Source of the DNA: Verrucomicrobiota bacterium
GTDB lineage: Bacteria; Verrucomicrobiota; Verrucomicrobiia; Chthoniobacterales; UBA10450
DNA length: 35,970 bases
Direction: 5' to 3'
Assembly: GCA_003218475.1 (NCBI GenBank)
Contig: QHNR01000124.1
Location: 1-35,970 of the forward strand
In this document: positions 14,702-22,785 of the stretch, piece by piece
Layout: every line of letters begins with the position of its first letter
How positions within the stretch are numbered: the stretch's first letter is position 1
The notes under the pieces: generated by a model
What the model saw: only the letters and a program-made list of their open reading frames with translations
Databases searched by the model: none
What the model was told of the DNA's origin: nothing
Made by a program: the position numbers and the translations under genes

Positions 14702-16546
14702 GTGATATGCTTTGCGGCTTCCCCATTTAACATTACGATTGCGCGGGTGAAGCCAGCGGACTTTGTACTGATCGGATGCGTGTTACTCGCGCCCGCAAGT
14801 GCCATGACGCAGTCGCCCGCGGGGCGAAATCCCGATGTGTCGAACAAAGCATTGATCACAAAGGCAACGCCCACCATAAACACGGATAGGTTCAAAAATC
14901 AGAGTGCAGACGCGGCAGTAGCCGCCCTGCACAAAATGGCGGACGATTATTATCCGTGGCGGAATGAAAATTATCCAGTCCGCAGCAGTTACGGCGGGCT
15001 GCACACATGGGACGATCGGCTGACGGATTATTCGCCGGCGAAAATCGCGGAGCGCGCCCAGCACGTGCGTTCACTGTTAGACAATGTTCGCGCGATGAAG
15101 ACTGACAGCTGGCCGAAAGACCAGCGCATCGACTGGATCCTCTTTCGCGCGCAACTGGAGAATGTCGATTTCGGAAATCGCGTCCTAAAGTTCGAGCGGA
15201 CAAATCCGCAGGTTTACACGGAGGAATGCACGAACTCGATCTTTTCATTGCTGAAAAAGGAATATGACACTCCGAGAAAACGCGCGCTCGCTGCCACTGC
15301 GCGTCTCAAGCAGATGCCGGCCCTGTTGAAGCAAGGCCTGAACAACTTGCAAGGTCCAATAAAGCTTTACGCGCAGCTCGCGATCCAATCGGCGCGCTCG
15401 ATCGATCCGCTTTTAAATAAGAGCTTGATGGCGCTCGACGTGGACCTTGCGCCTAACGAGCACGATGAGCTGATCAAGGCGCGCGATGCGGCGTTGGCTG
15501 CTCTGCACGGTTACGCCGACGAGCTGGAGAAACGTCTACAGGAGATGGCCGATTTCTCGCCGATGGGCGAAGCGAACTACAATTATTATCTCAAACACGT
15601 TTTGCTTCTGCCGCTCAATGCCTCAGGGGTGGAGATGATTGGACGCGCCGAGCTCGCGCGTTACCGCGCGCTCGAGGCTCTTCTCCCCGATCCGAAACTG
15701 GCCGATCCCGATCCAAAACGCGCCGCGCACATCCCGCCTGACCAGGAATCGTTTCTGAAAGCTTACGAGAGCCGCGAAGCAGAAATGATCAGCTTCTTGA
15801 AGGAGCACAATCTCGTGACTTTGCCAGACTATCTTGGGCCGTTTCAAATTCGACAGTTGCCGGACGCGTTCAAGCCGACTAGCCCGGGCGGCTTCATGAA
15901 TCCTCCCGGCGTTTACGACAAAGATCCAACCGGGTTCTTTTTCATTCCGACTTACAACCCGGAATCGAAGAATTTTTATATTCGCGCGGCGATTGAAGAT
16001 CCCCGGCCAATCCTCGGACACGAAGGAATTCCCGGGCATTTTCTCCAGCTCTCAATCGCAAATCATTTGAGCGACGAAATCCGGCGTCAGCACGAGGACA
16101 CAGTGTTCGTGGAAGGCTGGGCGCTTTATGGCGAAGAGATGTTGATGCGCACCGGCCTTTACCCGAACAACTCGCCCGCACAGGGACAAATCCTGCGCCT
16201 CTCGCGGTATCGTGCCGCGCGGATCGGCGTGGATGTAAATCTGCACACCGGCCGGTGGAATTTCGAACAAGCCGTCAAGTATTTCATGGACGCGGGCGGA
16301 CTGGATCGCGAGGCAGCCGAAGGCGAAGCGGCCGGTGCAGCTTCAAGTCCAACGCAAAAAATCAGCTACATCATCGGCAAATGGCAGACCATGAATTTGC
16401 TCGGCCGCTACAAAGATCGACAAGGCGCAAATTTCCGGCTTGGCCAGTTTCACGATGACCTGATCAAGAACGGCAGCCTGCCAGTCTCGGTCATCGAATG
16501 GATCTTGCTCGATGATCCTAAAGCGGTGCAGCAAGCGACGAAGTAA
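14702..16546 (+). CDS. Secreted DUF885-family putative metalloprotein
   Basis: DUF885 proteins are long, usually exported and suspected metallopeptidases. This one is 614 residues from GTG 14702; GTG 14747 would give a cleaner signal peptide (VKPADFVLIGCVLLAPASA). The key motif HEGIPGH (about residues 440-446) is a HExxxGH-type zinc site. The downstream EGWALYGEEM supplies the conserved Glu, as does the C-terminal YIIGKWQTMNL segment. The N-terminal half is helical (ADAAVAALHKMADDYYPWRN). Peptidase activity is family inference only. No operon partner is evident; the next gene is 265 bp away. Confidence 0.88.
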   Translation: MICFAASPFNITIARVKPADFVLIGCVLLAPASAMTQSPAGRNPDVSNKALITKATPTINTDRFKNQSADAAVAALHKMADDYYPWRNENYPVRSSYGGLHTWDDRLTDYSPAKIAERAQHVRSLLDNVRAMKTDSWPKDQRIDWILFRAQLENVDFGNRVLKFERTNPQVYTEECTNSIFSLLKKEYDTPRKRALAATARLKQMPALLKQGLNNLQGPIKLYAQLAIQSARSIDPLLNKSLMALDVDLAPNEHDELIKARDAALAALHGYADELEKRLQEMADFSPMGEANYNYYLKHVLLLPLNASGVEMIGRAELARYRALEALLPDPKLADPDPKRAAHIPPDQESFLKAYESREAEMISFLKEHNLVTLPDYLGPFQIRQLPDAFKPTSPGGFMNPPGVYDKDPTGFFFIPTYNPESKNFYIRAAIEDPRPILGHEGIPGHFLQLSIANHLSDEIRRQHEDTVFVEGWALYGEEMLMRTGLYPNNSPAQGQILRLSRYRAARIGVDVNLHTGRWNFEQAVKYFMDAGGLDREAAEGEAAGAASSPTQKISYIIGKWQTMNLLGRYKDRQGANFRLGQFHDDLIKNGSLPVSVIEWILLDDPKAVQQATK

Positions 16547-16599
16547 GCTCGCGTAGCTCGTCGTGTTGTGGCTGCAGCTCTGATGTCCTCGATGCGTGT

Positions 16600-16745
16600 G
16601 GTTTTTCGCCTGTCCCCTTGGACCAGGGGAGAGCAGTAAGGTGAGGAGTCGAGGTCACACCGTCGAGTTGACTCGACCGAATCCTCACCCTCCCCCTCTC
16701 CCTTACGAAGGGAGAGGCGACCCAGCCGGCAGCCGCCAAGCGATG
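16600..16745. repeat. Inverted-repeat element with 'ctctccc / gggagag' arms
   Basis: Left part ccccttggaccaggggagag, centre caccgtcgagttgactcg, right part ctctcccttacgaagggaga. The right half holds a clear hairpin (ctctcccttacgaagggagag). Such elements often occur as dispersed intergenic repeats. It fills most of the gap before the lipoprotein gene. Confidence 0.65.
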
Positions 16746-16811
16746 CCTCTTCATGTCTTGACACGCGGAACCGAACCGGCGCAAGATCGTGAACCTAACA
16801 CCCCGCGCCCT

Positions 16812-17234
16812 ATGAACCGGAACACGCCGAAGAATTTTATCGTCCGAAATGTTTTCCTCTGCGCTGCCGCAATCCTCATCACGAGTTGTGGCACTGCGAC
16901 TTTCACTAAAACCGGAAGCGATGCCACGATCGAAAGCTTGCGTAATTTTGAACTCGCCTTTATTGACGAGTTCGCTGTGCCTGGCAAGAAATTCAACGCC
17001 GCTGCGTTCAATGCTAAAGTGAACGAAGGCAACGCAAAATTTCAGCAGGCCATCGCCGATGAGAAATTCACGGCGCGTCGTCCGGTATTAGTTGACCTCA
17101 AAGGGCAGTTCGACGCTGATGCTGCGCATCTGCGAAGTAAAGCCAGCCGCGGCAAAATCACTCCAGCGCTGGCAACCGAGATGAAAAAGGACGTTAACAA
17201 AATCTACGATCATGCCCTCGGACGGCAAACCTAA
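16812..17234 (+). CDS. Predicted lipoprotein
   Basis: ATG 16812 (MNRNTPKNFIVRN) is chosen over the upstream frame that runs through the repeat. The 140-residue product has a signal peptide ending in the lipobox-like ILITSC, giving a lipidated Cys around residue 29. The mature part is helical and charged (ESLRNFELAFIDEFAVPGKK, NEGNAKFQQAIADEKF), without a recognised domain. Its 3' end overlaps the next gene by 23 bp, indicating translational coupling. Confidence 0.68.
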   Translation: MNRNTPKNFIVRNVFLCAAAILITSCGTATFTKTGSDATIESLRNFELAFIDEFAVPGKKFNAAAFNAKVNEGNAKFQQAIADEKFTARRPVLVDLKGQFDADAAHLRSKASRGKITPALATEMKKDVNKIYDHALGRQT

Positions 17235-17592
17235 ACGCAGGAAATCTTCGCGGAAGAAATCGGAGCTCGACTCCGCGCTTGATCAGGTTGGCGACGAGAC
17301 CGTCGCCGCATCGATGAAAGAATTTCAGGAATTGCTCGCCCAAGCGAAGGGCGACACAGCTGAGCAAATCCGGCAAAACGCGGAGGAGCTCGAACGGCGT
17401 CTTGTTCTTTTAAAGAATGGAGAGATCGATAAGGAGGACTTCGATTTTTTCGTGGAAAATCAAAAGCGCGATCTCAGGGTGTTTATCGACAGCCAGCCTG
17501 CGCAGTCGCAGGAACGCGCCGAGAAATTGACGTTACACATTCTGGAGATAGCTGTGACAAAAGTCGTGCCCGTGCTGATCGCAATGATCTAG
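17212..17592 (+). CDS. Hypothetical protein with coiled coil and C-terminal hydrophobic helix
   Basis: This 126-residue protein overlaps the lipoprotein gene by 23 bp. It starts with a basic tail (KPKRRKSSRKKSE), continues with a Gln/Glu-rich coiled coil (MKEFQELLAQAKGDTAEQIR, QNAEELERRLVLLKNGEIDK). It ends in a short hydrophobic stretch (VTKVVPVLIAMI) that could anchor it in a membrane. It probably works with the preceding lipoprotein. Function unknown. Confidence 0.65.
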   Translation: MPSDGKPKRRKSSRKKSELDSALDQVGDETVAASMKEFQELLAQAKGDTAEQIRQNAEELERRLVLLKNGEIDKEDFDFFVENQKRDLRVFIDSQPAQSQERAEKLTLHILEIAVTKVVPVLIAMI

Positions 17593-17756
17593 CCGCAGCG
17601 GCATCTCCCCATTTCGCACGAAGTGCTGTTGGAGCGCGATGCGTCGTCGCATCGCTTTCAATGCGCAGCCCTACCACCAAAAAGCGACGCGAGGACGCCC
17701 GCACACGGCGGGCAGGCAGTGCGCACTCCGAAAGCTTCGCGAAAAGATGATACCAC

Positions 17757-18965
17757 TCACCGGAAATGCTTCATGATTTCACGCAACCGCTCGTGCGGGA
17801 GCGCTTCTACGCGATGATTATCGCGGCCGGTCATGGAATGGTTGTCGACCAACGCGTTTACGACTGCCTCTTCGGTCGCTTGCACCACACCCGCGAACAG
17901 CGGGTCGATTAGATCATTGGGAATTGTTTGCACGTTATGCGTGATCTGATCGGGATTCGCAACATTCGGATTCGCAGTTGAAAACGCGATGAACAAATCG
18001 CCGGAGCCATTTCCCGAAATTGTTCCCGTTCGCGCGAGGCCGAGCGAAACGCGGCGCGCGAGTCGCTTTAATTGATTTGGCAGCAGCGGCGCATCTGTTG
18101 CAACCACTGCGATACAAGAGCCGCTTTCCTCCTTGTAAACTTCCCCGGGAATTTCTTTGCCCACCGGCACGCCCGCGATTGTGAGCTGCGGACGGCGACC
18201 GAAGTTTGCCTGCAAAAACACGCCTACGATGAAAGTTCGCGGTGGAGCGTCTTTCGAAACCTGGATTTCGATCTTGCGCGAGGCAGTTCCGTTGCCGCCC
18301 TTGAACTCGTAACAAATCATGCCGGTCCCGCCGCCAACGCTCCCCTCTTCCACTGCGCCATCATGCGCGGTATCGAGCGCGCCCCAGACATCTTCGGGCT
18401 TAACGTGAAAGCCATTAATATCGTTGAGCCAGCCGTCCCAAGTTTCTGCGACTACGGGTAAGCTCCACCAGTAGCCGGCCGTATCGGCTGCGCCGTGCTT
18501 AACCCGCCACGCAATGACTGCGTCCCGCGCGACGCCAACGCTGTGCGTGTTGGTGATGACGATCGGCCCTTCGAGGAAACCACTCTCGTCGACCCAGGTC
18601 GTTCCCGTCATTTCGCCGTTGCCGTTCAAACTGAAGAAGCCGGCGTAAACCGGATCATTCAGTGAAGCATGGCCGCGAGGCAGGATCGCGGTAACGCCAG
18701 TGCGCACCGGGCCTTTGCCCACTTCGAGTTTTCCTTCGCCACTGATCAGCGTCGTATAGCCGACTTCGACGCCGGGGACGTCCGTGATGGCATTAAGCTT
18801 TCCCGGAGTCCCTTCAAACGGAATACCCAAATCGCGCGCGCGAACGATTTTCGTCTGAGTTGTCGGCGGCGGCGATTTGATCGGCTCACGCGCTAGAGAA
18901 TCGACCGCGAGCAGGAGCACCACTAAGAAGAGGGAGAGCAAGCCGCGTCTTGACTTTAGGAACAT
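17757..18965 (-). CDS. P1 family (S58, DmpA-like) aminopeptidase, exported
   Basis: The 402-residue protein has a signal peptide (RRGLLSLFLVVLLLAVDSLA). It contains the DmpA/BapA signatures LNAITDVPGVEVGYTTL, GPIVITNTHSVG, EEGSVGGGTGM and SGSCIAVVATDAPLLPNQLK. Gly282-Ser283 in SGSCIAVV matches the site where the family cleaves itself to expose the nucleophile Ser, so the enzyme should be active. The family removes N-terminal residues from peptides and amides. ATG 18965 is chosen because the longer frame to 19214 runs through repeats and overlaps dnaX. It is divergent from dnaX. Confidence 0.9.
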   Translation of the reverse strand: MFLKSRRGLLSLFLVVLLLAVDSLAREPIKSPPPTTQTKIVRARDLGIPFEGTPGKLNAITDVPGVEVGYTTLISGEGKLEVGKGPVRTGVTAILPRGHASLNDPVYAGFFSLNGNGEMTGTTWVDESGFLEGPIVITNTHSVGVARDAVIAWRVKHGAADTAGYWWSLPVVAETWDGWLNDINGFHVKPEDVWGALDTAHDGAVEEGSVGGGTGMICYEFKGGNGTASRKIEIQVSKDAPPRTFIVGVFLQANFGRRPQLTIAGVPVGKEIPGEVYKEESGSCIAVVATDAPLLPNQLKRLARRVSLGLARTGTISGNGSGDLFIAFSTANPNVANPDQITHNVQTIPNDLIDPLFAGVVQATEEAVVNALVDNHSMTGRDNHRVEALPHERLREIMKHFR

Positions 18966-19012
18966 GGAGCGAACGTTCCAACGCTCAACGTCCAACGTCC
19001 AACGCTCAATCA
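18966..19012. repeat. Short direct repeat tract of 'ccaacgctcaacgt' units
   Basis: The phrases ttccaacgctcaacgtccaa and cgtccaacgctcaatc repeat a 7-8 base unit upstream of the peptidase start. It looks like an intergenic repeat. Confidence 0.5.
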
Positions 19013-19097
19013 AAAGCTCAAAATCCTGCTTCGTTTTCCGTTCGTTGTTAACAGATTTGTGTTTTGAGGCGTCAATCAACGCATTTAGATTGATCGC

Positions 19098-20747
19098 GTG
19101 AGTTACGAGGTTTTCGCCAGAAAATATCGGCCCCAGACTTTTGACGATCTGGTTGGGCAGACCCATGTCTCGCGCACTTTGAAAAACGCGGTTGCACAGA
19201 ACCGCCTGGCCCACGCCTATCTCTTCGTTGGCCCGCGCGGAATCGGCAAGACATCCACGGCAAGGATACTGGCCAAATCACTGAACTGCATCAAAGGTCC
19301 GACGGTCACGCCATGCGGAGAGTGCGACAACTGTCGGGAGATCGCAGCAGGCAATAGTCTGGATGTGATCGAGATCGACGGCGCCAGTAACAACAGCATG
19401 GAAGATGTGCGTCAGTTGCGCGAGAACGTCCGTTATGCTCCGGCAAAGGGCCGTTACAAAATTTATCTGATCGACGAGGTGCACATGCTCTCGGCTGCAG
19501 CGTTTAATGCGCTTTTGAAGACGCTGGAAGAGCCGCCCGAGCATGTGAAATTTATTTTCGCGACGACCGAACCGCAGAAGGTTTTGCCCACCATTCTCAG
19601 CCGCTGTCAGCGGTTCGACCTCCATCGCATTCCGGCAAACCTGATCGCGCAGCACCTGCAATTGATCGCCGGAAAAGAAAAGATCACGCTTGAGTCCGCG
19701 GCGGCGCACGCGATCGCGCGCGGAGCGGAAGGAGGCCTCCGTGATGCGGAATCGATGCTCGATCAGTTGGTCGCCTTTTGCGGCGAAAAAATAGGCGAGA
19801 GCGATGTGCTCAATGTTTTCGGGTTCACGAGCGAACAAACCGTGGTCGATCTCACGGGACGGATTTTGCGGGGAGAAACGCCCGACGCGATCGATCTGTT
19901 GCATCAGCAAAGCGAAAGCGGCAAAGACATGATTCGGCTCATGTCAGACCTGATCGCTTATCTGCGCGATCTGCTCGTGTTCAAAGCGAAACCAGACGCG
20001 CTCAAGGAAGATGTCGATCTGGACGTGCAAAAGTCGCTCGCCGCACACGCGGAATTGATTCCCACGGATCGGTTGCTCGATCTGATCGATCAGTTTGCCG
20101 GCGCCGAGGGCCGCATGAAATGGGCGCCAAACAAAAAGCTGCATTTCGAAGTTGCGATCATTAAGGCAATCCAAACTCTGGGACAGGCGACGCTGGACGA
20201 GGTGATCGAAAGACTTGGCGAGCTTCGGGATGGAAAAACCAATACACAAAAAGAATCTAGCCCTGTGGTGGCAGGCGGGCCTGTGCAACCTGTAGCCGGC
20301 ATCGGTGATGCCGGTGGGCAACGATCATCCGCAACAAAGGCCGGGATCACCAATCCCGGCTACAGCGCAGCGCGTGTGGAGGAAAAGACCGCACCCATTA
20401 ATTCTGAAGAGATTTGGCAGCACGTGCTCACAAGAATTCCAGCGAAAAGTTTCTTGCGAACATTAAGCGAATTGGTTCGTCCGATTGGAATCGACGGCAG
20501 CAATTTTCTGCTGGGGCATGCGCCGGATGACAAGCCAAAGGTTGAAGCGCTAGCCAGCGCAAATAATCGGCGGCAGCTGGAAACGCTGCTGAGCGAAGCC
20601 AGCGGACGCGATTGGTCGGTGAAGTTTGTGGCGAAAGATGGAATTCTCCCGAGTACTGCTGATGCAGCGAAACCAGCGGAATCGTTCAAAGACGACCCGC
20701 TGATCCAGCAAGCAATCGAACTGTTCAAAGCCCAAGTAAAATCCTGA
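19098..20747 (+). CDS. dnaX: DNA polymerase III subunit gamma/tau
   Basis: Clamp-loader ATPase of the replisome, 549 residues. The N-terminus SYEVFARKYRPQTFDDLVGQ is diagnostic. Walker A is GPRGIGKTS (45-53), the zinc site has Cys64, Cys73, Cys76 and Cys79 (PCGECDNCRE), Walker B is LIDEVHML (124-131) and the SRC sensor is at 168-170. Domain III follows to about residue 370; after that comes a variable linker with a repeat insertion (residues ~391-422) and a tau-like C-terminus. The start is GTG 19098, the point where homology begins; it is followed downstream by ybaB, a classic dnaX-ybaB pair. Confidence 0.97.
   Translation: MSYEVFARKYRPQTFDDLVGQTHVSRTLKNAVAQNRLAHAYLFVGPRGIGKTSTARILAKSLNCIKGPTVTPCGECDNCREIAAGNSLDVIEIDGASNNSMEDVRQLRENVRYAPAKGRYKIYLIDEVHMLSAAAFNALLKTLEEPPEHVKFIFATTEPQKVLPTILSRCQRFDLHRIPANLIAQHLQLIAGKEKITLESAAAHAIARGAEGGLRDAESMLDQLVAFCGEKIGESDVLNVFGFTSEQTVVDLTGRILRGETPDAIDLLHQQSESGKDMIRLMSDLIAYLRDLLVFKAKPDALKEDVDLDVQKSLAAHAELIPTDRLLDLIDQFAGAEGRMKWAPNKKLHFEVAIIKAIQTLGQATLDEVIERLGELRDGKTNTQKESSPVVAGGPVQPVAGIGDAGGQRSSATKAGITNPGYSAARVEEKTAPINSEEIWQHVLTRIPAKSFLRTLSELVRPIGIDGSNFLLGHAPDDKPKVEALASANNRRQLETLLSEASGRDWSVKFVAKDGILPSTADAAKPAESFKDDPLIQQAIELFKAQVKS
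20292..20363. repeat. REP-like inverted repeat inside the dnaX linker
   Basis: Arms 20292-20314 (gtagccggcatcggtgatgc then cgg) and 20341-20363 (ccgggatcaccaatcccggc then tac) are inverse complements at 20 of 23 positions. Each arm is itself a small hairpin. It stays in frame and encodes part of the linker (VAGIGDAGGQRSSATKAGIT). Confidence 0.8.
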
Positions 20748-20759
20748 ATCAAGTGAATG

Positions 20760-20848
20760 TCATTCCGAGCGAAGTCGAGGAATCTCGTTGCATTAGTTTC
20801 GGCAGCGCCACGGGATCCTTCGACTCCGCTTCGCTACGCTCAGGATGA
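20760..20848. repeat. Inverted repeat element between dnaX and ybaB
   Basis: Left arm tcattccgagcgaagtcgag followed by gaatct, right arm ggatccttcgactccgcttc followed by gctacgctcaggatga. It lies wholly in the 124-bp spacer between dnaX and ybaB and may also act as an attenuator or RNA processing hairpin. Confidence 0.75.
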
Positions 20849-20871
20849 CGGAGAGCCATAGCATTCGCCAT

Positions 20872-21180
20872 ATGAACTTAAACAAATTAATGAAACAGGC
20901 TCAGAAAATGCAGGAGCAAATGAGCAAGACGCAGGCTGAGCTTGAGAAACAAACTATCGAAGTGAGCGCCGGTGGCGGGAAAGTGAAGGTTACGGCGAAC
21001 GGCGCGGGCGATATCATTGCGATTAAGATCGACAGGGAAGTTGTCGATCCTGACGACGTCGAATTTCTCGAGGAAATTGTCCTGAGCGCCGTTAAGCAGG
21101 CTGTTCAACAAGGTAAGGCCCTCGCACAATCTGAGATGACAAAAATCACCGGTGGCCTCGGCATACCTGGACTGCAATAA
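20872..21180 (+). CDS. ybaB: YbaB/EbfC nucleoid-associated protein
   Basis: This 102-residue DNA-binding dimer belongs to the YbaB/EbfC family. It has the N-terminal helix MNLNKLMKQAQKMQEQMSKT, beta segments VSAGGGKVKVTANGAGDI and IKIDREVVDPDD, and the helix LEEIVLSAVKQAVQQGKALA, ending in KITGGLGIPGL. ATG 20872 is taken; the upstream frame would read through the repeat. The usual third partner recR is not present downstream; instead a hairpin and convergent serS follow. Confidence 0.94.
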   Translation: MNLNKLMKQAQKMQEQMSKTQAELEKQTIEVSAGGGKVKVTANGAGDIIAIKIDREVVDPDDVEFLEEIVLSAVKQAVQQGKALAQSEMTKITGGLGIPGLQ

Positions 21181-21197
21181 TGACGAAATCCTAATAC

Positions 21198-21278
21198 TGT
21201 AGAGCGCTGTCCTCAGCGCAGTTGCGCGCTTAGCCGGCTTACGGAACCGATTATCCGCTGAGGACAGCGGACACTACA
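21198..21278. repeat. Hairpin element between convergent ybaB and serS
   Basis: Arms tgtagagcgctgtcctcagc-g (21198-21218) and cgctgaggacagcggacact-aca (21256-21278) form a long imperfect stem. A related element lies at 26251-26342 in inverse orientation. Its location suggests it doubles as a bidirectional terminator, though there is no T run. Confidence 0.75.
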
Positions 21279-21302
21279 GCGGCGTCTCTCATTCATTCGG
21301 CG

Positions 21303-22580
21303 TCATTTCGTCATTTCGATTTTGTCGGCACCAAAATAGGCTTGTAATTTCTCCGGAATCCGCACCGGCCCATCCGGCTGTTGATAGTTCTCGATCAACG
21401 CGGCAAATAACCTGGGCAATGCCACGCCGGAGCCATTCAACGTGTGGCAAAACCGGTTTTTTCCATCGCGATCTTTGAACCGAAGCTGCATTCGGCGCGC
21501 CTGAAAATCTTCGCAGTTTGAGCAACTTGATACTTCCAGATAAGCATCTTGTCCCGGGGACCACACTTCAATGTCGTAACTCTTGGCCGACGCAAACCCC
21601 AAATCGCCGGTGCAAAGCTCCACCACTCGATAATGCAAGCCAAGGAGTTGCAACACCCGTTCGGCGTTCGCCGTAAGCGATTCGAGCTTTTCGAACGATT
21701 TCTCAGGCGTTGTGATTTTCACCAATTCTACCTTGTCGAATTGGTGCACCCGAATAATCCCACGCGTCTCTCGCCCCGCCGCTCCGGCCTCCCGCCGGAA
21801 ACACGGCGTATAGGCAACGAATTTTTTCGGAAGATCGGCAGCACTGAGGATCTCCTCACGATGAAGATTTGTTAGCTGGACTTCCGCAGTCGGCGCGAGA
21901 AAAAGCTGATTCTCTTCCAAGCCGTACATGTCGGCTTCGAACTTTGGGAGCTGCGATGTCCCAATCATGCAATCGCGCCGGACTAAAAATGGTGGACTAA
22001 TCTCGACATAACCATGCTCGCGCGTGTGAAGGTCGATCATGAAATTGATGAGCGCGCGTTCCAGTTTTGCGCCGGCGCCTGTGAAACAAATAAGACCGCT
22101 CCCGCTGAGTTTTGCCGCCAACTCGGGATTGAAAAGATTGAGCCTGGTGCCGAGCGCAACGTGATCGGACGGCTCGGCAAGTCGCGGTTTCTCACCCCAA
22201 CTGCGGACGACCCGATTTGCGCTTGGGTCTTTGCCAATTGGAACGCTCTCATGCGGCAAGTTCGCGATTCGAAGAAGCAAATTGTTTTGCTCATCTTCAG
22301 CGGCCGTTGCCCGCGCATTCAGTTCGGCAATCTGTTCGCCGATTTGGCGCACGCGCCGCTCCGCCTCGTCGGTTGTTTCTCCGCGCGATTTCTTGCCTCC
22401 GATCTCTTTGCTCAATCGTTTGCGATCGGCGTTCAATTGTTGCAGCGCCGTTTCCAGTTTTCGTCGCTCCGCATCGACCCGCAGCACTTCGTCGATTTTG
22501 GCTTCGTCACCGGCACCGCGCGTGGCCAACCGCTCGCGAACGAAATCCGGCTTCTCGCGAATCAAACGAATGTCGAGCAT
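21303..22580 (-). CDS. serS: Seryl-tRNA synthetase
   Basis: The 425-residue class II synthetase charges tRNA-Ser with serine. It has the N-terminal MLDIRLIREKPDFVRERLAT and the tRNA-binding antiparallel coiled coil (~residues 25-105, AERRKLETALQQLNADRKRL). Motif 2 is FRREAGAAGRETRGIIRVHQ, followed by FDKVEL. Motif 3 is NGSGVALPRLFAALIENYQ near the C-terminus, followed by GPVRIPEKLQAYFG. Length fits the family. ATG 22580 is the natural start. It is convergent with ybaB. Confidence 0.97.
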   Translation of the reverse strand: MLDIRLIREKPDFVRERLATRGAGDEAKIDEVLRVDAERRKLETALQQLNADRKRLSKEIGGKKSRGETTDEAERRVRQIGEQIAELNARATAAEDEQNNLLLRIANLPHESVPIGKDPSANRVVRSWGEKPRLAEPSDHVALGTRLNLFNPELAAKLSGSGLICFTGAGAKLERALINFMIDLHTREHGYVEISPPFLVRRDCMIGTSQLPKFEADMYGLEENQLFLAPTAEVQLTNLHREEILSAADLPKKFVAYTPCFRREAGAAGRETRGIIRVHQFDKVELVKITTPEKSFEKLESLTANAERVLQLLGLHYRVVELCTGDLGFASAKSYDIEVWSPGQDAYLEVSSCSNCEDFQARRMQLRFKDRDGKNRFCHTLNGSGVALPRLFAALIENYQQPDGPVRIPEKLQAYFGADKIEMTK

Positions 22581-22589
22581 GGCGCAGTA

Positions 22590-22735
22590 TGAATGACGAA
22601 TGTCGAATGTCGAAGCTCGAAAGAATGAGTAATGACGAATTGCGAAGAAACGGAAGACCGCATCGACTTCGTTTTGGTCATTGGGACTTCGTCATTCCTT
22701 CGTCATTCGTCATTCGGATTTCATCATTTGCTCCT
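22590..22735. repeat. Inverted-repeat element rich in 'acgaatg/cattcgt' units
   Basis: Left arm tgaatgacgaatgtcgaatg, then tcgaaag; right arm cttcgtcattccttcgtcat, then tcgtcattcgga. Same type as 13081-13216, again placed between two divergent genes (serS and the DUF4126 gene). Confidence 0.75.
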
Positions 22736-22785
22736 AGCCTAAGCTTGCGCGTGACATTGGTTTGTTCCCTCCGATATTTTTCTCC

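Noticed and set aside
16596-16811. Longer N-terminus for the lipoprotein
   Set aside because: The extension translates a palindromic repeat and would place the signal peptide in the middle of the protein.
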